Of a stretch of 51,771 nucleotides of DNA, positions 18,118-25,109 are shown piece after piece. Source of the DNA: Gillisia limnaea DSM 15749 (GTDB lineage: Bacteria > Bacteroidota > Bacteroidia > Flavobacteriales > Flavobacteriaceae); assembly GCF_000243235.1 (NCBI RefSeq), contig NZ_JH594606.1, positions 591,728-643,498 on the forward strand, read 5' to 3'. Below the pieces are notes generated by a model. That model was not told the origin of the DNA and ran no database searches. It saw nothing but the letters and a program-made list of their open reading frames with translations. The position numbers and the translations under genes are program-made. Positions within the stretch are counted from its first letter, which is position 1, and each line of letters begins with the position of its first letter.

Positions 18118-18399
18118 TTATTCAAACTTGTTATGAATGCGATTTTGATTCATAAGCTTGTGGATTTCCTCAGAATCATAATAAATAATTGCACCAACCT
18201 TCGAATAAGGAAGCGTACCATTAATTCTAAGGTTTTGCAAAGTACCTGAGCTCAATTGAAGTAGTTCCATAACTTCGGACGACTTCATGTAGCGCTTTAA
18301 ATTTCCAGAAGTTTGTTTTGTAAGTAGCTTTCTAATATCTTGGAGCAGTTCAATTCTGAAATCTCTAAGATCGTCTGTAGTAATAATAGTTGTTGGCAT
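18118..18399 (-). CDS. Excisionase-like helix-turn-helix protein
   Basis: A 93-residue protein. The C-terminal half carries an HTH_17/excisionase-type DNA-binding domain: MKSSEVMELLQLSSGTLQNL followed by a GTLPYSKVGAIIYYDSEEIHKLM wing. Such proteins occur in Bacteroidota elements as excision or regulatory factors. I choose the ATG at 18399 (MPTTIITTDDL) instead of a GTG nine codons upstream. Its stop abuts the initiator-like gene, so the three genes form one operon. An RNA hairpin precedes the start (18418-18458). Confidence 0.8.
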   Translation of the reverse strand: MPTTIITTDDLRDFRIELLQDIRKLLTKQTSGNLKRYMKSSEVMELLQLSSGTLQNLRINGTLPYSKVGAIIYYDSEEIHKLMNQNRIHNKFE

Positions 18400-18417
18400 A
18401 ATTAAATGTTTTAAAAA

Positions 18418-18458
18418 CAATCCCACCGCAGGTTAAAAGGTTTAAAGCGATGGGATTG
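18418..18458 (-). promoter_or_regulatory. Hairpin in the leader of the excisionase-like gene
   Basis: CAATCCCACCGC and GCGATGGGATTG pair over 12 positions with one mismatch, around a 17-base loop, ending about 19 bases before the ATG at 18399. In the transcript this gives a stable stem near the ribosome site, or in DNA an operator. There is no strong U-run after it, so it is not a typical terminator. Confidence 0.4.
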
Positions 18459-18510
18459 CTCTGGTTTGACTTTCATTTACAAAATTGGTAGATGTCAGAA
18501 GATAATTTAG

Positions 18511-18656
18511 CCAAGGTATGACCAACTTGGTTAAATTTATTTTTGGAAGAATACATAGTATAATCGAATATATATGGGATCAAATATTACAGATTTGAGT
18601 AGAACTTCCTGCCCAGATTAAGATTTCGCCAAATGACGAACTTGGTTGTACCTTGG
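18511..18656. repeat. Separated inverted repeats upstream of the replication genes; possible origin or operator region
   Basis: CCAAGGTATGACCAACT (from 18511) is repeated in inverse orientation as ACTTGGTTGTACCTTGG (18640-18656), 14 of 17 positions matching after reverse complementing. The left copy also holds an internal ACCAA/TTGGT dyad. About 100 AT-rich bases lie between. The site lies between rteC and the excisionase/initiator/loader operon, so an origin, a transfer origin or a repressor site are all possible. Confidence 0.35.
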
Positions 18657-18660
18657 TAGT

Positions 18661-19509
18661 TTATGCATCGAGTCCTGCCATATGTTCTAACATGGAATTT
18701 TTCATTTTCTCGATAAATTTTAAAGGTTCTGAGCGGCCCCTTAATTTCAAAAAAGTATGATGATAATCCCCCATATCTAAACCAGTAAGTATCTCAAATA
18801 TTGAAAAAAGATCTTTGAGAGTTGTGTTTCCATTATTAATGGCGCCGCTAAGCTGCAAAGCATAAACCAGTTCGGTAAGTGCCACTTTAGATGTTGTCCA
18901 TTTAATTTTTATAGGTTCCTCGAATACTAGGGAAGAAGATAGCTTTACTTGTACAGATAATTTATTTAAATATTGAAGTAGGAACTTGTGGGAATTTAAT
19001 TCGCTTAATAGTAAATCATGAGAAGTGCTAAATAAAGGATCCCTTTCATAATTCTTATAATTGATCATGTGATTTTTAGAGGTAAATCTGCGTGTGAAAT
19101 AGAATTCATCCAGATATTCCTGGTCTAATGCCATGTACTGAAGAAAGTTTTTATGAGCAAAGAAAAAACTGTTGGTCCGTTCGATCATTTTAAAAATGAA
19201 CTTTTGCCGGAAGGCTTCCCCTGCGGATGGGATTTCCAATTCGATGGATAATCGATTTTCGTAATAAATCAAATATGTAAGAGGAAGCGCTTTTTGCTTC
19301 TTAAAAAAAAGTATTTCTGAAGCAATATCTTGAAAATCATTTAAGCGAATTTCTTTTCGGTAAGATTCAAGAATCTCTCGACAATAAGAAATAATCTTAT
19401 TATATGCCGATAATTTATTAAGAAAAGTCTGCTCAATTCGCAAGATTTCAGCCTCTATTTCTTCTTTTGTAATCTGAAAGTCCATTTTTTTGATATTAAG
19501 AAGTATCAT
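18661..19509 (-). CDS. rteC: RteC-family regulator of conjugative element
   Basis: A 282-residue soluble protein matching the RteC family. The C-terminal signature is clear: IKWTTSKVALTELVYALQLS, then GAINNGNTTLKDLFSIFEIL, then FLKLRGRSEPLKFIEKMKNS. In CTnDOT, RteC activates the excision operon after tetracycline induction through RteA/RteB. Neither tetQ nor rteA/B is seen here, so this copy must answer to another signal. The start at 19509 gives eight extra residues over an ATG at 19485. Two TTTATAAATG-type half-sites lie 47-78 bases upstream and resemble the sites in front of the peptide cassette. Confidence 0.87.
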   Translation of the reverse strand: MILLNIKKMDFQITKEEIEAEILRIEQTFLNKLSAYNKIISYCREILESYRKEIRLNDFQDIASEILFFKKQKALPLTYLIYYENRLSIELEIPSAGEAFRQKFIFKMIERTNSFFFAHKNFLQYMALDQEYLDEFYFTRRFTSKNHMINYKNYERDPLFSTSHDLLLSELNSHKFLLQYLNKLSVQVKLSSSLVFEEPIKIKWTTSKVALTELVYALQLSGAINNGNTTLKDLFSIFEILTGLDMGDYHHTFLKLRGRSEPLKFIEKMKNSMLEHMAGLDA

Positions 19510-19555
19510 CTTAAATATCCGTCTATTTTTTAAGTTCTGAAACCCGCTATACGTT

Positions 19556-19587
19556 CCATTTATAAAGAAACGGCTTCATTTATAAAG
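19556..19587. promoter_or_regulatory. Two direct half-sites upstream of rteC
   Basis: CCATTTATAAAG (19556-19567) and TCATTTATAAAG (19576-19587) are direct repeats 20 bases apart, 47-78 bases before the rteC start. They share the 10-base core CATTTATAAA with the 17-base palindromic sites at 22075-22091 and 27353-27369. Tandem half-sites two helical turns apart suit an AraC-family dimer. AT-rich background makes chance matches possible. Confidence 0.4.
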
Positions 19588-19637
19588 AATAGGAAAATAA
19601 ATTATGGAAATCTGAATTTTAACTGGAAAGGATTATT

Positions 19638-21805
19638 TTAATTCTTCATGTTGGATTTGGCAAAACTGAAAATCTTGCTATACAGCCTTATCGTTTCATT
19701 ATAATCACCAAAAGTTTCATGGCCAGAATCATAATCTATATCCATTAAAATGGCTGTATTTGCTGTATTGTATTTCTGAAGCTTGGCGATATACTTACCG
19801 TTATCCCACAAAGGAATCCGGTCATCATTGTAGCTTGGCATTATAAGAGTAGCTGGATAGTTGGTGTTAGGTTTAATATTTAAATAGGGATCCATTTTTA
19901 TTAGTCCTACATATTCTACGCTGTCCTTTACAGTTCCATATTCTAGATAACTTGTGCTGCTAGCAGTATTGGAAGATTCTAGACCGAAAGGGTTTAATCG
20001 GGGCACTTCGGCAATAAAAGATGAATAAAGATCAGGTCGTTCATTAACTGCCATTGCTGCTGTAACTCCTCCCGCACTGTTTGTATATAAAGAAATCAAC
20101 CCTTCTTTAGTAAGATTCATGTCTATTAAAGCTTCCGTACAGGCTATAAGGTCCTTCCATGAATTATATTTAAGATTTTTCATGCCCTGTTCATGCCAAT
20201 CCTTTCCTTTCTCCCCTCCACCTCTAACATGCGGAAATGCCAGAATTCCTCCCTGTGCCGCCCAGTCTAAGAAAATAGGAGAGAAAAATGGACTCAGGCT
20301 TTCACCATAAGCTCCATAAACAAAAATGAAGACTTCATTATCTGAATTCTTCTTAATCCCTTTCTTATATACCAATGACATAGGAACTTCTATTCCGTCA
20401 TGCGAGCTGACCATTACTTGCTCAGAAATAATATTTGCAAAGTCACGGTATTCACTTTCATTTGTAAGTGCCTCTTTTTGAACATTACCTTTTTTATCTA
20501 TTATATAGCGAGTATAATTCGAAGTCCAACCATCCAATCCTACTCCCATGTTATTATGAGAAAGAGATTCTCCAAAAAAAGAGATATAGCCGGGCGTAAA
20601 AGGAAAGTCGAGTTGGGTGAGCTGATTCCCAGAACGTATTTTAAATAAGGAAACATTTGCACCGTACAAAGATCTTGTGAAAAATATATGATCCATAGTT
20701 AATCCAAAATTCGTAATTGGATTGTCTTTGGTTCCTTCTGCTAAAATAATGGGATTATTAAAATCTGGACTTGAAATATTTATCTTTGCTAAGCTATTTC
20801 CCTTCAATTTTCCTTGACGGAAAATAAACTCTTCCCCGCGCAGTTCGCCTTGGTCATAGTATATTTTATCATCCTTTTTAAAAAAAGGTTTCCAATCTGG
20901 TTTTCCATTAATAACATCACTCATTTCAGCGATAAAACTGTCATAATAATCATCTGAGCTGGCCACATATCCAATAATAAACTTATCCTTGCTCGAGCCA
21001 ATCTTTACTTTAGGATAAAAATCTGCTGAAATTTCTAAATTTGTATCAGCTCCAAAAATTGGCCTAACTTTTATATTGTTCTCCCCTATTTTGTGTATTA
21101 CGGAAAACGATTTTTTTTAAAATCTGGCTTAGATGTGTCAACCTCTGGAAAATATAAATAGATAAAACCAGAGTTATCTGGTAGCCATTCTATTCCGCCA
21201 AAATCAGGATTTATATTTGTTATTTCATCATTTAGGAATTTGCCTGCTTCCAAATCGTATATTTTAATCTTACTGGAAAAATCATTATTTTCATTAAATC
21301 CAATGGCTATTTTTTTTCCATCGAAAGAAGGTTTAAGGTAGCTGATCTCTTTATCCCCACTAGCATAATGGTTAGGATCGAATAATTCTTTTTCCTCGGC
21401 ATCAAGTTTCTGTTTATAAAATAATTTTTCCATTCCTAGACTGTCATCTTTTTTCAAGTAGAAATAATTTCCAGTCTCGTTTACAGTAATCATACTCACT
21501 TTAGATTGAGTAATATTTTGAAGTTGTTTAAATCTTTCCAGGTATTTCTGCATTGATTCAATGGTATCAAAATATGCTTCTGCCAAAGAATCCTGTAATT
21601 TGAACCACTCTTTAATTTTCTCATTTTCAATATCGTTTAGGTTATAAAAATCATCTGTAACTTTTACGCCAAATTTTATCTCATGTTTAATCTCCCCATT
21701 AATATTGGGATATATCAACTGGTTAATTTGTTTTTCCTGAGAATAACAAAATATTGGTAACAGGATCAGGTAATTGGTCAGAAAAAGTTTCTTAAATGTC
21801 TTCAT
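19638..21805 (-). pseudogene. Prolyl oligopeptidase (S9), split by a frameshift in an A8 run
   Basis: Two frames together encode one S9 prolyl oligopeptidase of about 720 residues, the family's usual length. The 5' part (21098-21805, 235 residues) has a signal peptide ending FCYSQ and the start of the beta-propeller. It runs out of frame at an A8 run (T8 on the plus strand, 21111-21118). Reading on in the next frame gives SFSVIHKIGENNIKVRPIFG and joins without a gap to the second frame (to 19638), which holds the catalytic Ser in YTNSAGGVTAAM, the Asp in SYNDDRIP and the His in DSGHETFGDYNE. The apparent start of the second frame is a GTG inside the gene. This may be a true mutation, a sequencing error or phase variation. 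Placed after the peptide gene, the enzyme would process or destroy secreted peptide outside the cytoplasm. Confidence 0.85.
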
Positions 21806-21815
21806 AACTGTAGTT

Positions 21816-21853
21816 TTAAAAATTCCCGAGCCATTAAATTTGACTCGGGAATT
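21816..21853 (-). terminator. Hairpin terminator or attenuator between peptide gene and prolyl oligopeptidase
   Basis: AATTCCCGAG (21821-21830) and CTCGGGAATT (21844-21853) form a perfect 10-bp stem with a 13-base loop. On the minus-strand transcript it is followed by a short U-run. It lies 22 bases after the precursor peptide stop and just before the peptidase ATG. It would yield abundant short peptide mRNA with partial read-through into the peptidase. Confidence 0.7.
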
Positions 21854-21875
21854 TAGGAAAATGACACGATTAAAT

Positions 21876-21998
21876 TTATACTCCTGCCTTGGGTCTTTTA
21901 ATTTTGTCCCTATCTATAGGTCCATCCTCTCCCCCACCTCGAATTTTATCCAAATTCTTCAGTTCTCTTCCTTTGAAATCTTTTAGTACTTTTTTCAT
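21876..21998 (-). CDS. Double-glycine-leader precursor peptide (40 residues)
   Basis: A 40-codon gene on the minus strand. The leader is MKKVLKDFKGRELKNLDKIR followed by GGG at residues 21-23. With cleavage after G22 it has Ile at -4 and Leu at -7, the spacing expected of leaders cut by C39-peptidase exporters. The remaining core is about 17 residues, EDGPIDRDKIKRPKAGV. It is highly charged, with two prolines and no Cys, Ser or Thr, so it is not a lanthipeptide or disulfide bacteriocin. It sits between the regulator and the prolyl oligopeptidase, on the strand of the C39 exporter. A signalling peptide fits better than a toxin, but this is an inference. Confidence 0.72.
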   Translation of the reverse strand: MKKVLKDFKGRELKNLDKIRGGGEDGPIDRDKIKRPKAGV

Positions 21999-22074
21999 AA
22001 TTTAAGTATTTGATTAATAAAAATTTACACTCACTAAGTAATCACAAATGAACACAATCAGCAAAAAATTTAAA

Positions 22075-22091
22075 CCGTCATTTATAAATGG
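22075..22091. promoter_or_regulatory. 17-base palindromic operator candidate upstream of the peptide gene
   Basis: CCGTCATTTATAAATGG. The exact reverse complement occurs at 27353-27369 before the exporter operon. The centre CATTTATAAATG is a perfect palindrome. Its near edge is 77 bases before the peptide ATG. It overlaps the last codons of the AraC-type regulator gene. An activator or repressor site for that regulator is the simplest reading. Confidence 0.55.
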
Positions 22092-23800
22092 CGACTAGTT
22101 TCCCTCGATTTTAGTTCATTTAAAAACATTGAAGGAGAAACTCCAGTTTTCTTATAAAAAGCTTTGGAAAAAGATTCTCCTGTCTTAAATCCGAAAATTT
22201 CTGCCAAGCCCTGATGATTGTATTTTAATAAATCTGGATCCTTACTAAGGCGATTGATGGCGGCTCTTATCCTCAGATCCTTAAGATAATTGGGGAAATT
22301 CACTTTTTTGTAATGGTTAATAATGGTTGAAAGGTATGTTGTGTTAGTGCCTAGATCATTGGCTAGATTGGACAAATCAAGATCTTTATTTAAATATCGG
22401 TCTGAATTTTCAAAGGCATTAAGTTTTGATAAGATCTCTTTTCTAATTTCTATTGGTACCGAAGATGGGTGCTCAGTAACTTGCTTCGTTTCATATATTT
22501 GAACTTCACCACCTTCCATTAAAATATTTAATCTTTTTCTTATGTTTCTTGAACGGAGGAAAAAGTAAATACCGATTAAAATAGCAATCCCTGCAAACAC
22601 AGCTATTCCAATTATATAAAAAGTTTTTGCTTCTAATTGTTTTTCAGCTTTCAGTTTTTGCCGTTTGAGATCGGGTATATCATATGCTATTACGACCTGA
22701 TTATTCACATTTTCCTGAGCAGATGATAATATGCTGTCATTATGAATCAATTTTTCTATGTATTCAATTTGCTCTTTTTCGTTATCCTCAAGAACAGAAT
22801 AGATAATAAGCTGCTGATAAACATCTTTAACTTCTCCAAAAGGATCCCCAGATAAGGAAACAATAGAATCTATTTCTTTAAAGTAAGCCATTGCAAGCTT
22901 ATCATTTTTTAAAAATTTTTCGATTTTTCCTAGGTAATAAAGTTTAATTGCTCTCTCGGTACCCTCTAACTTATTAATATATTTCAACAAGCTATCTTTT
23001 GATTTTTTGTAATCTTTCTGATAGTAATTTATCTGGGCATCAACAAGCACGAAATCCCTGAAATCATCAGTTTTTTTTAAAGATTGTGCCAGTTTTAGAC
23101 CTTTTCGCACATAAAATTTTGCAGTGTCTATTTGTGATAATCTTAAGTAAGTAAGGGAAAGATTATATAACAAGGTGGAGTAATCTTCATAATACGCATC
23201 AGGAAAATTTTCATTCTGCTTTAATAAGTTTAGGGACCGTTTATATAGATCGGCGGCGGCATAATGCTGACCATTTATATTTCGAATTGCTGCGATTGCC
23301 AGTGATATTTCCCCTTGGTCTTCTTTGTTTTCTTTTTCTAAGGCCAGATTATACGCTTTTAAAAAATTATCAAGCGCCGGTTGGAATTTTCCCTGATCAT
23401 AAAACAAATTTGCTTTAAGGGTGTATCCTAGCGTAGGATAACTTTTATGATCACTATTTTCTGTAATTAAAATAATAGAATCTGCATAAGCTAAAGCGAG
23501 CTGCGACTCTTCAATAAAAATTAAATGATAGAATGCCCTTGCAAGTTCTATAGGATTGTTTTCTTTTTTTGACTTGCTTACATGAATTCTGATTATATTT
23601 CGAAGTTTATCAAATTCTGATGCTTCCGCAGCCTCTGCTTCTATAATATGCAGTTGCTCATAAGAGGTAGTAATTGAATAGTCAGCAGGTGACTTAGTGT
23701 TTATAGTTTGTGAAAATCCCATCTGAGTTACACAAAATACGAGTGCTAGGCAGATCAAGGCCCGGAATCGAAAATATTGTATTATAGGAGAGAAGATCAT
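22082..23800 (-). CDS. Membrane-anchored TPR-AraC transcriptional regulator
   Basis: About 572 residues: a signal/anchor (hydrophobic FRALICLALVFCVTQMGFSQ), a periplasmic domain of TPR-like helical repeats (for example NIRNINGQHYAAADLYKRSL and TLLYNLSLTYLRLSQIDTAK), a transmembrane helix around FYIIGIAVFAGIAILIGIYF, and a C-terminal AraC HTH domain. That domain has LANDLGTNTTYLSTIINHYK and a second helix-turn-helix with FGFKTGESFSKAFYKKTGVS. This architecture would sense an extracytoplasmic ligand and act directly on DNA. I prefer the ATG at 23800, which starts 10 bases after the HlyD stop and gives a proper signal, over one 12 codons upstream that overlaps it. The exported peptide next door is the obvious candidate ligand. 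Confidence 0.85.
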   Translation of the reverse strand: MIFSPIIQYFRFRALICLALVFCVTQMGFSQTINTKSPADYSITTSYEQLHIIEAEAAEASEFDKLRNIIRIHVSKSKKENNPIELARAFYHLIFIEESQLALAYADSIILITENSDHKSYPTLGYTLKANLFYDQGKFQPALDNFLKAYNLALEKENKEDQGEISLAIAAIRNINGQHYAAADLYKRSLNLLKQNENFPDAYYEDYSTLLYNLSLTYLRLSQIDTAKFYVRKGLKLAQSLKKTDDFRDFVLVDAQINYYQKDYKKSKDSLLKYINKLEGTERAIKLYYLGKIEKFLKNDKLAMAYFKEIDSIVSLSGDPFGEVKDVYQQLIIYSVLEDNEKEQIEYIEKLIHNDSILSSAQENVNNQVVIAYDIPDLKRQKLKAEKQLEAKTFYIIGIAVFAGIAILIGIYFFLRSRNIRKRLNILMEGGEVQIYETKQVTEHPSSVPIEIRKEILSKLNAFENSDRYLNKDLDLSNLANDLGTNTTYLSTIINHYKKVNFPNYLKDLRIRAAINRLSKDPDLLKYNHQGLAEIFGFKTGESFSKAFYKKTGVSPSMFLNELKSRETSRHL

Positions 23801-23810
23801 ACTTTCATAT

Positions 23811-25094
23811 TTAAAATTTTCGATTCGACAATACATGCCGGAATTGATAAAACACCCTTTCCATAAGCGTTACTTCATTAAGCAAGATTTCAGCAGTACC
23901 TTTCAATTCTTGATGAAACTTCAAATCTTTTCCATACGATGTCTTAAGGTGATCAATATCCAGATAAACAATATATGTAGGGTTTTTACCTATTTTAGGT
24001 ACTTCAGAAATCGATTTTACCCTCGCCCTTAACATTCCCCATTCCCGATATGGATAATTTTCAAGTTTCAAATTTACCTTTTGGCCGGCTTTAAGCTTAC
24101 CAGAATTTCGTAATGGAACTTCACATTTCCCGATTAGGTTTTGCTGAATTAAAGGAACCACCGTGAAAATGTTTTCCCCTTCGGTAATATTCTGATACTC
24201 TCCCCAAACTTCGAAAAATGAAAGTCGTCCCTCAATAGGGCTTTTTAGAAGATATTTATCTTCCCATTCTGTAATAGAATTAAGTAAATTTTGCCTAGAT
24301 AGCTCTAAATCCATCTCTAATTTATTTTTATTCCTAACAGAACTGTGCGTGGTCAGTTTTTGTTTGTTTTGAAATCCGCTATTTTCTAAATTCAACTGGT
24401 TAAATTCTTGTTTTAATAAATGAAATTGCCGTTGTACACTTAAAAGTTCTTTTTCTGTTGTTTCCAGATCCAATTGAGATATCACACCCTTTTGAAACAA
24501 CTGCTTATATCTACTAAAATTATTTTGAGAAACCTCCAGATTTCTTTCCATAGTAATTAATTCCTCTTTTTTGTTCTGAATTGAATTTTTCTGATTGAAT
24601 AATTCTGCTTTGATCTGTTCATCATAAATATTAAAATCCTGAAGAGATTCATCTAATATCAATTGCTGATAATTATTCCAAAAAGTATTATAATACAATT
24701 GGATATCGCTTCCTAAATGCAATTGTGGTGAAAAAGTTTTTGATAAAACTTCAAGAGAGTAAATTTCACCTAAGGAACTCTTTAGTTGATTTTTAAGATA
24801 AAGAATATCCTCTCTATTTCCGTTATTTTCTAATTCACCTAAAATATCACCTTTAATAACCGTATCTCCAGCTTTATAATTAATTGCCAAGATCTTTCCA
24901 GTATTTTTTGCCTTAATATGTGCTGGTGGATTATCTGAAGTAACCATGACATTTCCTTCAACCACTTCATTAAATGGGAAGAAGGAAGCAAAAAGGAGTA
25001 CAAGAATTAACATTACAAAAATAAAGATAGTACCGTTACGTAATACCCATCCAGGCTCCTTATCAAGCTCTCTATCTTTATTAGAATTAAACAT
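23811..25094 (-). CDS. HlyD-family membrane fusion protein of a peptide exporter
   Basis: A 427-residue adaptor with an N-terminal cytoplasmic stub, one transmembrane helix (about residues 22-43, GTIFIFVMLILVLLFASFFP), a lipoyl-like half-motif (HIKAKNTGKILAINYKAGDT), a long coiled-coil hairpin and a second lipoyl half (LLKSPIEGRLSFFEVWGEYQ), then a beta-barrel domain. This is the periplasmic bridge for type I export with the C39 ABC transporter, whose gene ends 15 bases upstream on the same strand. An outer-membrane TolC-like partner is not encoded nearby and would be supplied by the host. Confidence 0.92.
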   Translation of the reverse strand: MFNSNKDRELDKEPGWVLRNGTIFIFVMLILVLLFASFFPFNEVVEGNVMVTSDNPPAHIKAKNTGKILAINYKAGDTVIKGDILGELENNGNREDILYLKNQLKSSLGEIYSLEVLSKTFSPQLHLGSDIQLYYNTFWNNYQQLILDESLQDFNIYDEQIKAELFNQKNSIQNKKEELITMERNLEVSQNNFSRYKQLFQKGVISQLDLETTEKELLSVQRQFHLLKQEFNQLNLENSGFQNKQKLTTHSSVRNKNKLEMDLELSRQNLLNSITEWEDKYLLKSPIEGRLSFFEVWGEYQNITEGENIFTVVPLIQQNLIGKCEVPLRNSGKLKAGQKVNLKLENYPYREWGMLRARVKSISEVPKIGKNPTYIVYLDIDHLKTSYGKDLKFHQELKGTAEILLNEVTLMERVFYQFRHVLSNRKF

Positions 25095-25109
25095 TTTAAA
25101 GTATTTATT

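Noticed and set aside
19638-20966. A stand-alone 442-residue serine peptidase starting at 20966
   Set aside because: The apparent first codon is a GTG in the middle of a conserved domain and the open frame continues upstream to the A8 run. It is the second half of the frameshifted prolyl oligopeptidase.
21876-21998. Reading the peptide as a lanthipeptide or disulfide bacteriocin precursor
   Set aside because: The core has no Cys, Ser or Thr and no modification enzyme gene is nearby.
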